Positions 38,201 through 45,608 of a stretch of 64,000 bases of DNA are shown piece by piece. The notes under the pieces are model-generated. The model did no database searches, was not told where the DNA came from, and saw only the letters and a program-made list of their open reading frames with translations. Position numbers and translations under genes: made by a program. Each line of letters starts with the position of its first letter. Positions within the stretch are counted from its first letter, which is position 1. Source of the stretch: Gemmata sp. (lineage in GTDB: Bacteria > Planctomycetota > Planctomycetia > Gemmatales > Gemmataceae); the NCBI GenBank assembly GCA_025055115.1, contig JANWYJ010000021.1, positions 117,145 through 181,144 on the forward strand, read 5' to 3'.

Positions 38201-39231
38201 CGTGTTCCCACGGGCACTTCGATGACTGCGGCCCCATCGGGCAGGTTGCCCGACGGCAAATTCGTGTACGTTGGTCGATAAGCGACAATTTGCGGCGAGG
38301 GGCGGCCATCGAGGGGCACCAGCCGCGGCGGGGGTACGACGGTGACTTCCTTCCAGCCCGTGTCGGCGTCGTTGGCCACAATGCGTAGGGCGCAGTGCTG
38401 GGCGAGGCGGGCGGCGTCGAGGCGCGTTTGGACCACGGCGGCGCCGGGGTACTCGGGGTCGTTGTTCAGGGCCAGGGGGAAGACGTCCTCGAATTCCCCG
38501 CCGTCATGGACCCGCACATGGACAGTCGCCGGACCGGCCAAAACCCCACGGACGGCGAATTTCAGCTCCAGCGAATCGCCCTTGGCGATCCGTATAGGAA
38601 ATTCCGGGGCCAAGATTTCGACTTGGGTTTTGGTGGGCCAGGGGTGGGCGCCGAAGGGATCGGCCAGGCGAACGAGGGCTGTGGCCGCGCGGCCACTATC
38701 CCACAGGATCAAGGGCAGACATACCGACAGCACCAACAGCGCGGACCAAAACGAGCGCCAAAAAGCCCCGGTTGGCACGACGTGGTCGATGGGCAGGCGG
38801 GCGGCTTTGCGTTCTGCCAGGCGGACTGCGGTTTGCAGCAGCCGAGACGATACACCAGCAGGTTTTCGCTCCGCATCGGTTTGGAGAAACGACACCGCCG
38901 ATGCCAGGGCATCGTTGAAGCTGGAAAAGCGTTCTTCCAACTCCAACGCCATCGACAGGGCATCAGTACGATAACCCAAGGACTTCGCCACGCCGCGGAG
39001 CCAAAGGATTCCGGCCGTGGTCAGAATCACGACCAACGCCAAGGCCCGGTACACGGGGGGCCAATGCCACACCGCATCGGCGACACCCGCCAATGTGGCC
39101 AGACCGAGGAGGGTGGCAGCGCAGGTGAACACACCCGTAGCGATGGCGGTGCGTTTCCGTGATCGGCCCAGTTCTGCCAGGCGGTCGATCAGGGATTCGC
39201 GCTCCAACGGTGTGGGGAGAACCCAAGGCAT
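35251..39231 (-). CDS. DUF4175-type large membrane protein with coiled coils
   Basis: 1326 residues. Two N-terminal membrane helices (TGVFTCAATLLGLATLAGV and YRALALVVILTTAGIL) and a third near residue 180 (SFWSALLVLSVCLPLIL). Then comes an Ig-like beta-rich extracytoplasmic region (to about residue 590) and a long Ala/Arg/Glu/Gln-rich coiled-coil region (about 640-1200), ending in a Pro/Lys-rich tail. This layout matches the DUF4175 proteins of planctomycetes, which sit with MoxR/BatA-type genes. Function unproven; role in envelope organisation is inferred from context. It ends overlapping the next gene by one base and begins 36 bp after the double-VWA gene. Confidence 0.8.
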   Translation of the reverse strand: MPWVLPTPLERESLIDRLAELGRSRKRTAIATGVFTCAATLLGLATLAGVADAVWHWPPVYRALALVVILTTAGILWLRGVAKSLGYRTDALSMALELEERFSSFNDALASAVSFLQTDAERKPAGVSSRLLQTAVRLAERKAARLPIDHVVPTGAFWRSFWSALLVLSVCLPLILWDSGRAATALVRLADPFGAHPWPTKTQVEILAPEFPIRIAKGDSLELKFAVRGVLAGPATVHVRVHDGGEFEDVFPLALNNDPEYPGAAVVQTRLDAARLAQHCALRIVANDADTGWKEVTVVPPPRLVPLDGRPSPQIVAYRPTYTNLPSGNLPDGAAVIEVPVGTRLQFQAATEVPLAAATLTYIGDRTSILQGMAVIPLGPRNPLAAIGLHQLAQSFTADIPLMLSGDRTRMMAQFTPLLSGTYALKLTDTTGLTGTQLLEIRLTPDPVPTVVLTRPLIGTDPPLLTPSATIVLQTTAEDSLYGLRAMFVEYRTRPEGPLRTLPLAQVPNVSPTALAMLAGGPLVADIPPWGIVAITRAIPVSHFVRDDGQPLRPGDWLILRVAATDWDDVSPLKGPGRSSSEVAMRIATAEVIEAWLQRELAALRPELIRLRDQQRDAKEKVLPVEVQPGGTLRPADRDQLVSAERIQQQLRGKVADPRDGLRARADWLQATVTTNNLPPSPTTQRVEMVAQEFRRMVERDLATAEQHLADARQLAGQPPRPEHAELLHDALRRTIRHQKNIENTATALLDLLSQWGGAGEIRSEARVLRDTLLRQLADQEQLKQRVAEGQWKPTVEEQSHLNRAATKVEQLAEQAGQLIGRAARLAVEKDKQAADLHAQATALDATAAQLRRQAVDTTNPLEKSALQAQADAAQTAATDLRYAARQAEAEASALRRGLAAAHGQGLADDIRQAAESLRRNQQAAATTSLQSTVKRLEALADALAERPVDAVPELAKPQALKARADELDALAEAQDELRRKAEAASRLADPDQRQAALKALAAEQERLIDRGRELLQRLRRERADDVTRDLRAALDKMETARDDLEKGLPANRAQAEAVDQLDTGRDKLDVAAEQAGRQLSDEQRRQLADVVKSLRERQKAALAETHRIHGEVAKERGWSRVLLTSYSDLESIRLSELASELQKVAEADFQPFPVFARLLTEAATANSRARTIIQRRCDDADLAAAYDPELETTLDRKVVRPLDLALRRLQQLADALQPEEPQKQPGATPKTPPAAGMPPAPPEAGRAADLVPPLAQLKVLRALQAELNERTAEFAQNHPEGVELSDDAKAELRELQQAQAEIAELFEQMARMLKNDSTPPEPENP

Positions 39232-39267
39232 AAATGCTGCTCCTGCCGGCGGTGTTGCTCTAATTCA

Positions 39268-42200
39268 TCATAATAGCCGTTCCCGTTTGCGTAAGAGCCA
39301 TTCGCTCATCAAAAGGATCAGCAACAGGGCATAAACCGCGGGTTGGTTCCACAACTCAACCGGTGGGCAGGGTTGGTTGAGCGGAATTCGTTCGAGATTC
39401 TTCAGATCGTCGAAGAATTCCCGGGCGGTGGCCAGGGTGTAGAATCGGCCGCCGGAATCGTTGGCGGCGGCGATGAGATCGGCGCGGTTCATTTCGAGCC
39501 GGTCGCGTTCGTTGAGGGGGGGCAACACCCGGGCGGTGGCCCAGGGGCGTGTGCCGGTCAGATCGGGATCGATCAATTCGAAGCGATATTCGCCTTCAGC
39601 GACGCGGGCCAGCGTTCCTTCAAACTGAACGATCGGCCCGGCGACGCGATGGAGCGTCAACGTCCCGACTTCAGTCATTCCTGGCCCTGGGGTGCCATCG
39701 GGGCGCAGCAGGGGCGAGCGGGTGACGGCCACGCGCACCGGACTATCACCACCGGGGGCTGGGGCTTCAATCGGGAAACGTACCTGAACGGTGATCTTTT
39801 CGTCGCGGCGGAATTCGGCTTTCGGAGCGACGCGCAGTTCCGGGCGGCGGATGCGCGCGCGGGCCAACACCCGCATCGCTTGCATCCAGAAGCGGTCGAA
39901 ATGTTCCTCATTATTGCGGAAGCGCCACCGCCAGGTGTCATCGAAACCTAGAAAGAGCACCGGCCCGGCCCCGGCAAATTGTTGAACGACCAACGGGTGA
40001 TTTTCCCCGCGTGCACCGCCATCAGCCGGCAGGTGGGGATGGACGGCCAAGACGTTGGTCAGCGGTTTGCGACGGTAGCCCGTCGCAGCCCAATAGAGTG
40101 GCGGCAGTTGGTTCCAGATGCGTGCCGATTCGTTGTCGTCGGCGGCGAAACGGAACAGCGGATGCAATCGTCCGGCGGGGGTCAACTTGGGCCGATACCC
40201 CTCGGTGAGGGGTTGTTCTTCCGGAGACCGTGCCGTGGCGGGTGGGGGACTGGGCACCACTGGCAGAATTTCCGCCAAAGGGGTGTCGATGTATGCCGCC
40301 GGTGTGCCGTGCTGGCCTGACAGAAACAACAAACCCCCGCCCTTTTGTTTGACAAAGTCCACAATATCGCGCAAAATTACCGTAGAGCGATTTCCGCCGA
40401 TGTCTTTGGGGTCCACGTCCCCCAAAATGATGACGTCGAAACCGAATAGCTCGGTCCGCGTGGGGAATTCACCGCGGAAAGCCGAACGATCGGTTTCGGC
40501 CCACCCTTTGGACGCATCTAATAACACTACCTGCACTTCGACGGATTTGCCGCCGATCGACTTCTCGGATTCGCGTTCCAACAAGACTTTGACGAAGCGG
40601 AAATCGTAGCGCGGATAGCCTTCCACATACAGCACGCGAATGCGTCGGGAATCGGTGACCAACACGGTGCGTTCCAAACGGTTGTTGCGGACGTTGGTTT
40701 CGCCTGGGACCGCAGGAACTTCCAGAATGAAGGTACGTTCACCGGTTTCCATCGGTGTGTGGGCCACGGAAACGTTGACCGGATGACCCGCGCGATCGGG
40801 CGTGACGGTGGTTTGGCCGCGATCTTCGATCCGGCCATCGGGGAGTTTTTCTTTGAGAAAGATCGTGACAGGAACCGGGGCAACCTCGCCCCGGGCGGTC
40901 AGCCGGGCCTCCAACACCAGCCGATCGCCACGACCGACGACATCATCGGCTTGAAGGTCGGTCAAGGCCAAATCGGGGGGTTCCCACGTATCGCCGACAC
41001 CGATCAGGTACAGGGGCACTCCTTCCAGGGCCGCGGCACGGGCGGCTTTGGGAATATCGTCGCCACTGGTGGTCACACCATCGGTGAACATGACAATGCC
41101 TGCCAACGAACTGCCGCGGAAGGCCTTCAGCACCGCATGGATGCCGTCGCCCAAATGCGAGCCATCGCCTTCGGCCTGCAAGCTGGCAATCGCAGCGCGG
41201 CCATCGGGAATGAACGACTCGTCTTCCACGAGCGTGAGCATGCGCGTCTGGACATCGACGGTGTAAATGTGCACCTTCACCTGTTTTTCTCGGAGTAATT
41301 TGTCGAGCCAATCGGCTTCAGGCCGCAACAGCAGAAGCTGGGCGAGGCGCAGCCGGGTGAGTTCGGCCAGGTCGGTGGGGCCGGCCAATTCGCGGGCTTT
41401 TTGGCGAACCGCCGGGTCTCGGAAGTCATCGACTGTGGCCATACTGGCGGAAGTATCCAGCAGCAGCACCAATTCGGGTAAGCCTTCGCGGTCAAAGGCT
41501 AGCCGCAATTGGGGCAACACCACCAGTAGGGCCAAGAGAAACGTACACGATCGCAGTAGCAGCGGCAGGACGACGCGGCTCACTCCGCCAACAGCGCGCC
41601 GTTCCAGTGCGTAGATGATTACCGTTAGCGCGATAGCAGCGCCAGCGAGGGTGACGATGACGCGGCGATCGGTGACCGCATTACGAAAGAAGGCAGTCAG
41701 ACCTTCCAAGCGCCATTTGGTCCCTTCGCCCGGGGCTGCCGCGGGAACACCGGCGGCGTTCTCAATGGCCATGCGAACGTTATGCGGGAGAAACCCCAAT
41801 GGCTGACCTGTCGATTCCGCATGCCCAATAGTGGCCAGAAGCAATAGGCCAATCATCAACGGCACACCGGCGGCCAGGTTGCCGACGAGGCGCAACAGCC
41901 GCCGGCGGGTGGTGAGGGGCGTGTCCGGCACCATGCCGCCGGTTCGTGCAGGTCCTGATCGCCACGCTACGAGCAGTTCCGCAGCCAGGATGATCACGGC
42001 TAGGACCACGGCCATGCGGGCAATCCAGGGGCCATGCGGCTTGGGTTTGGTGGTGACGACCGCCCCACTGGCGCTAGAAGGTTGGATGTCCGCGGCCTCC
42101 GGGACGATCTGTAGGCTACTGAAGGATTTGAAGTCGTTGGCCTCGATGGTACGAAGGTCGGATTCGCTGGGCGTGCCGGGCACAATCTCGGCCACGTTGA

Positions 42201-44292
42201 CCGCGAAAACGCGATCGCGCGATCCGCCCAAACCCATGCGGTACAAGCCACTGATGGCGGTGTTGCTGAAACGTGCCACACCGGCTTCGTCTTGCAGAAG
42301 CAGCGGCCATTCCGCGCTCAGCCCGTCGGGTCCGTTCAGCCCGACTGTCAATCCCGCCGCACTGGCCGGAAAGAACTCCTCCAGCGCCTCCCCCACGCGC
42401 ACGGTGTGCCGATCGGGATTGGCGACTGAGTAGCGCACAAATTCGTGCCAGAACTGCAGGTAGCTGCGCAGAGCGGGCCAACTGGTCCAATCGCGGTTGA
42501 AGGTGCTGGTGTAGACATAGACACGACCGCGATGCCGATACCATTCGATGATGGCCGCATCGGGGCGGGCGTTCGCATCGGGCTTGGTCTCAGTTTGGCC
42601 GGTGCGGGTGAAGGTGAGAATACGGCGGCCACGACCTTCCTCCGGCAGATCGAGCTTGATGTACGATGTGAAAGGAACGTTGATCAAGCCGGGTCGGATG
42701 CGATCGTCGTTGAAAAATACCAGGGGCGGTTTGCGGTAGTCGTCGTCGTTTGCGGCCAGGCGGAAGAAGTTCTCCGGTTCCGCAGTCACGACCTCTCCCA
42801 GAGGAGCTGGGAGAATCCCGTGGCCGTCGCGGTAGAGTACAGCGTTGTATTGGTCGCGGCTGGCGGCCGCATTCGGCCCTAAGCCGATGACCACTGTTCC
42901 TCCGCGGCGCAGCACGGCTTCGAGCTTGGCCGCCATATCGGCGGTGGGATTGAGAACATCGCAGAAGAAGACACAATCGACGGCATTGCCGCGGCCATCG
43001 ACATTTGCCAAATCGGCGATATTCGGATCGACAAATTCGGCGGGTGTGACGAGTCGGGGTCGGTTGGGCGTGAGGTGCGGTTGGGCTTCGGGTGGGTAGA
43101 GCGCATGATGCAGTAATGTCGCGGCGCGGCGGTCCCAGTCCGGGTGGGCTTTGCCGTCGACCAAAAGCATGTGCAGGCCTTCGCGAACTTCCACGGCCAG
43201 AGCGCGAGTGTCGTCGGCGGGTAGGGCGTCGCTGGAGGCAAGTCGCGCCTGGATCACATGCACGCCGCGGTCGCGGAACGTGTTGGGACCCGATAGCTCG
43301 AATTTCACACTGGTGCGGCCCCCGGGGGGAATGGGGTCCAACTCCTGCTGTTCGACCGCAGCTAAGGCCTCGGCCCCACTCGACGGCCGACCAAGGTACA
43401 GATCGACCCGAACCTTCTTCTTCTCCACACGCCCGAAATTGACAACCGTCACTGTCACCGTCACGGGTTGATCTACCAAGGGCATGGGGTCGGAAAGTGT
43501 CAGTTCGGCAATGGCCAGATTATCCGGATCGGTGCGGGCGGTATCAACAATGGCCACGTCGGCCCGTGCTGTTATCCGTTGCCACAATTCCGTGGTCGAC
43601 GATTCAGTGCGGGGTAGGGCATTGGCCCACGAGGCCCGTTGTAGGTCCGTGAAGAACGTTACCTGCCGCCGCGGATAGGCGTAGGGGGAACGTTTGAGAA
43701 TATCATCGACCACGGTCAGCACTGCCGTGTGATCCGCCGGTCCGTGGGTGGGGCGGAGTTTGCGCAGTTCGGCTCGGACTTTCTCCGGATCGTTGGAAGG
43801 CCCCGGGACGATCACTTGGGCACTGCTGCCAAGCCAGACGACTGTCAAGCCATCCCCGCGAGGGCATGATTCAATGAGGTTCTCCGCTTGGGCGATCGCC
43901 ACCTCCCAGCGCGTACGGCCGTCGTCGGTCTTGGCGGTCATACTGAGGGAAGCATCGAGCACAATCACATGATGTGTCCGCGGAACGTTGGCCAGGGTGT
44001 CGGTTGCGCCGGGATGGATAGCCTGCCAGAGCCGCTCGGCCCAGGCGGTCGAAGCCACCATGGCGAAGAGCAACAGGGCCAAGGCCGCAGCTCGCAGGAT
44101 AAGCAGCAACCACTGGTCAATACGGCGTTTGTGACGCCGTTCGGCGACTAATAAGAAGCGGATGGCCGCCCAGGGCACGACCTGGTACCGCTTCCGAAAG
44201 AGCAAATGGATCACCAGCGGAACGCCCACAGCAGCGACGGCGGCCCCGGCTGCCAGCCATGGTGTGAAGTCTGCAAATAAGAGGTATATCAT
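39268..44292 (-). CDS. Giant membrane protein with BatA-like N-terminus and two VWA domains
   Basis: 1674 residues from ATG 44292. The N-terminal ~85 residues are the BatA aerotolerance-type domain with two helices (WLAAGAAVAAVGVPLVIHLL; LLLILRAAALALLLFAM). VWA-1 starts at IVLDASLSMTAKT (MIDAS DxSxS, about residue 110). A middle region contains a glutamine-amidotransferase-like segment and a transmembrane stretch near 780. From about residue 850 a second unit begins with its own helices and a second VWA (LLDTSASMATVDD, near 945), another GATase-like region (DVIILGDVDPKDIG) and a C-terminal helix. In related bacteria these units are usually separate genes, so this appears to be a fusion. The upstream start at 44334 is TTG without a ribosome site and was rejected. 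Confidence 0.82.
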   Translation of the reverse strand: MIYLLFADFTPWLAAGAAVAAVGVPLVIHLLFRKRYQVVPWAAIRFLLVAERRHKRRIDQWLLLILRAAALALLLFAMVASTAWAERLWQAIHPGATDTLANVPRTHHVIVLDASLSMTAKTDDGRTRWEVAIAQAENLIESCPRGDGLTVVWLGSSAQVIVPGPSNDPEKVRAELRKLRPTHGPADHTAVLTVVDDILKRSPYAYPRRQVTFFTDLQRASWANALPRTESSTTELWQRITARADVAIVDTARTDPDNLAIAELTLSDPMPLVDQPVTVTVTVVNFGRVEKKKVRVDLYLGRPSSGAEALAAVEQQELDPIPPGGRTSVKFELSGPNTFRDRGVHVIQARLASSDALPADDTRALAVEVREGLHMLLVDGKAHPDWDRRAATLLHHALYPPEAQPHLTPNRPRLVTPAEFVDPNIADLANVDGRGNAVDCVFFCDVLNPTADMAAKLEAVLRRGGTVVIGLGPNAAASRDQYNAVLYRDGHGILPAPLGEVVTAEPENFFRLAANDDDYRKPPLVFFNDDRIRPGLINVPFTSYIKLDLPEEGRGRRILTFTRTGQTETKPDANARPDAAIIEWYRHRGRVYVYTSTFNRDWTSWPALRSYLQFWHEFVRYSVANPDRHTVRVGEALEEFFPASAAGLTVGLNGPDGLSAEWPLLLQDEAGVARFSNTAISGLYRMGLGGSRDRVFAVNVAEIVPGTPSESDLRTIEANDFKSFSSLQIVPEAADIQPSSASGAVVTTKPKPHGPWIARMAVVLAVIILAAELLVAWRSGPARTGGMVPDTPLTTRRRLLRLVGNLAAGVPLMIGLLLLATIGHAESTGQPLGFLPHNVRMAIENAAGVPAAAPGEGTKWRLEGLTAFFRNAVTDRRVIVTLAGAAIALTVIIYALERRAVGGVSRVVLPLLLRSCTFLLALLVVLPQLRLAFDREGLPELVLLLDTSASMATVDDFRDPAVRQKARELAGPTDLAELTRLRLAQLLLLRPEADWLDKLLREKQVKVHIYTVDVQTRMLTLVEDESFIPDGRAAIASLQAEGDGSHLGDGIHAVLKAFRGSSLAGIVMFTDGVTTSGDDIPKAARAAALEGVPLYLIGVGDTWEPPDLALTDLQADDVVGRGDRLVLEARLTARGEVAPVPVTIFLKEKLPDGRIEDRGQTTVTPDRAGHPVNVSVAHTPMETGERTFILEVPAVPGETNVRNNRLERTVLVTDSRRIRVLYVEGYPRYDFRFVKVLLERESEKSIGGKSVEVQVVLLDASKGWAETDRSAFRGEFPTRTELFGFDVIILGDVDPKDIGGNRSTVILRDIVDFVKQKGGGLLFLSGQHGTPAAYIDTPLAEILPVVPSPPPATARSPEEQPLTEGYRPKLTPAGRLHPLFRFAADDNESARIWNQLPPLYWAATGYRRKPLTNVLAVHPHLPADGGARGENHPLVVQQFAGAGPVLFLGFDDTWRWRFRNNEEHFDRFWMQAMRVLARARIRRPELRVAPKAEFRRDEKITVQVRFPIEAPAPGGDSPVRVAVTRSPLLRPDGTPGPGMTEVGTLTLHRVAGPIVQFEGTLARVAEGEYRFELIDPDLTGTRPWATARVLPPLNERDRLEMNRADLIAAANDSGGRFYTLATAREFFDDLKNLERIPLNQPCPPVELWNQPAVYALLLILLMSEWLLRKRERLL

Positions 44293-44471
44293 GTGCTGTG
44301 CCGACAGATCGTATCCAACGATCAAGCCTGACAAGGGTTTCGGACAACAGGCGCATGGTGCGCGAACCGGCGAGAGGAACCGGTGTCTTCAGTATGACGG
44401 GACCACCCGCCACTGGCAACCGTCAGCTTCAGGAAACCAGCCTCTGGAAGAAACCCACGCGCAAGTTGCTC

Positions 44472-44533
44472 GAGACGGTTGCAAAACCCGACAAAAGCCA
44501 AACGATAAGCCGTATTCGGCAACTCCCTCGGTG
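44472..44533. repeat. Dispersed 62-bp repeat, copy B
   Basis: About 89% identical to 9326-9387, same orientation. The inverted repeat GCCG-TATT-CGGC is conserved. On the minus strand the EYGLSFGFCRVL reading frame is kept between copies. Confidence 0.7.
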
Positions 44534-44692
44534 TTTTGACACGTCCTCCACGCAATATTACCCTCAAACCAGCGGTTGGCGTTCCGGAGGAATTCTCCAG
44601 ATCGAAGCGATTCGGCCATTCCAGTGCCAGGAATTCTCCCTGAGCTGACGGCTTTCGAACTGAGAGGCTGCCAACCGCGAACGTTGCCCATG

Positions 44693-44740
44693 AACTAGGC
44701 ATCCGTAGAACTAGGCATCCGTAGAACTACGCATCCGTAG
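44693..44740. repeat. Tandem repeat, 16 bp x 3
   Basis: Three adjacent copies of AACTAGGCATCCGTAG (44693-44708, 44709-44724, 44725-44740), the last with one change (TAC for TAG). No gene overlaps. Confidence 0.9.
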
Positions 44741-44891
44741 AAATGGGATCGAGTTCCCGAATTCCGGCCGAACCGACCTTTTCCGATGGTGAGGTCGTGA
44801 CCGTTTCCCGGGCTGGTATTCACTTGGGTTGTGCGGTGTCGATAGACTCATCCCGAGCAACGGTGGGGTTGTGACCGGTTCCCAGTTGCTA

Positions 44892-44919
44892 TTGACTCCC
44901 CCCGGCTGACCGCTACGAT
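44892..44919 (+). promoter_or_regulatory. Promoter of tRNA-Pro
   Basis: TTGACT (44892-44897), 16-bp spacer, TACGAT (44914-44919), placing the start of transcription about 9 nt before the tRNA 5' end at 44935. Good match at -35. Confidence 0.6.
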
Positions 44920-44934
44920 GACGGCACAGCGTGA

Positions 44935-45009
44935 CGGGCTGTAGCTCAGCTTGGCTAGAGCGCTTGGTTCGGGACCAAGAGGTCGCTGGTTCAAATCCAG
45001 TCAGCCCGA
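44935..45009 (+). tRNA. tRNA-Pro (anticodon CGG)
   Basis: Cloverleaf drawn by eye. Acceptor CGGGCTG/CAGCCCG (7 bp) with A73, D-stem GCTC/GAGC, anticodon stem CTTGG/CCAAG with loop TTCGGGA, so anticodon CGG reading CCG proline codons. The T-arm has GGTTCAAATCC. CCA is not encoded. 75 nt, with a promoter at 44892 and a hairpin terminator immediately after. Confidence 0.95.
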
Positions 45010-45017
45010 CTGAACGT

Positions 45018-45040
45018 AACCCCTGATAATTTCAGGGGTT
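45018..45040 (+). terminator. Terminator after tRNA-Pro
   Basis: AACCCCTGA / TCAGGGGTT, a perfect 9-bp stem with a 5-nt loop, starting 9 bp after the tRNA. Followed by GTGTCATTTC. Confidence 0.7.
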
Positions 45041-45123
45041 GTGTCATTTCTCAGAACCCCGTCACCGGGGTTCCCACGGATTGGCCGACGAATGCGCAGG
45101 TTGCGAACAACCAGCGCGCCACC

Positions 45124-45231
45124 GCGGTCACGCCCCATCGGCGGTTGGAGGCAGTCACGCTCCATCGGCGGTTGGAGGCAGTCACGCCCCATCGGGGGTT
45201 GGAGGCGGTCACACCCCATCGGCGGTTGGAG
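45124..45231. repeat. Tandem repeat, 27 bp x 4
   Basis: Four adjacent copies (45124-45150, 45151-45177, 45178-45204, 45205-45231) with one to three changes each, core CCATCGGCGGTTGGAG. No spacers, so not CRISPR. On the minus strand it would encode a 9-residue repeat (LQPPMGRDR-like), but no start, ribosome site or codon bias supports translation. Confidence 0.9.
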
Positions 45232-45389
45232 CTTCTGCAATCATCCCGGGGGAGATGAAACTCGTTTATCAGCAATTGCTTGACCTCGTCGATGGTTGGA
45301 GCTTCTGCAATCATCATCCTGGAGGAGATGAGTTGACACCTCACAGAGCTGTTCTCTGATTTTCGGAGCTGTTCTCTGATTTGAGTCTG

Positions 45390-45426
45390 ATCCGATATCG
45401 GAAATGATCATCATCCGATATCGGAA
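45390..45426 (+). promoter_or_regulatory. Paired 12-bp palindromes upstream of MFS gene
   Basis: TCCGATATCGGA at 45391-45402 and again at 45414-45425; centres are 23 bp apart (about two helical turns). The 23-bp unit is itself duplicated. They lie about 185 bp before the MFS start. They could be an operator, or only part of the local repeat mosaic. Confidence 0.4.
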
Positions 45427-45608
45427 ATGACCATCCCGGGGGAGATGAGTTGACTCTGGCTCCAGACGATGTACTTTGTGATTCCAGCCCGAGCTTTGCG
45501 CGCAACGCTTCTCCTGATGATTCGGCTTGGCCTGCGATTTGATCCCGCCTGAGCGGCGCGTGTTCGGCGTTCACCGCGGCCCGCAAAACCGCTGACCGGA
45601 TACTGGTT

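Larger units (their letters stand above)
44293..44934. other. Upstream region of the VWA gene, repeat-bearing
   Basis: 642 bp without a convincing gene. It holds dispersed repeat copy B (44472-44533), a 16-bp x 3 tandem repeat (44693-44740) and the tRNA-Pro promoter at its right end. Open frames on the minus strand here (to ~126 codons) show no homology or ribosome site; the promoter of the VWA cluster should lie here but I could not identify it. Confidence 0.5.
45010..45608. other. Repeat mosaic between tRNA-Pro and the MFS gene
   Basis: No gene is supported in these 599 bp. Besides the terminator at 45018, the 27-bp x 4 array at 45124 and the paired palindromes at 45390, they hold two copies of a 17-bp element (45346-45362, 45366-45382) and three GGRGGAGATGA-like elements (near 45248, 45320 and 45438). 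Confidence 0.6.

Noticed and set aside
44322..44702. 126-codon minus-strand frame upstream of the VWA gene
   Set aside because: No ribosome site, no homology, and it runs through dispersed repeat copy B. Kept only as part of the repeat finding.
45124..45231. Possible CRISPR array
   Set aside because: The four units are directly adjacent with no spacers, and no cas gene is near.
45001..45240. Minus-strand ORF with LQPPMGRD-type 9-residue repeats
   Set aside because: It arises from the 27-bp tandem repeat, whose length is a multiple of three. It overlaps the tRNA-Pro terminator and has no ribosome site.
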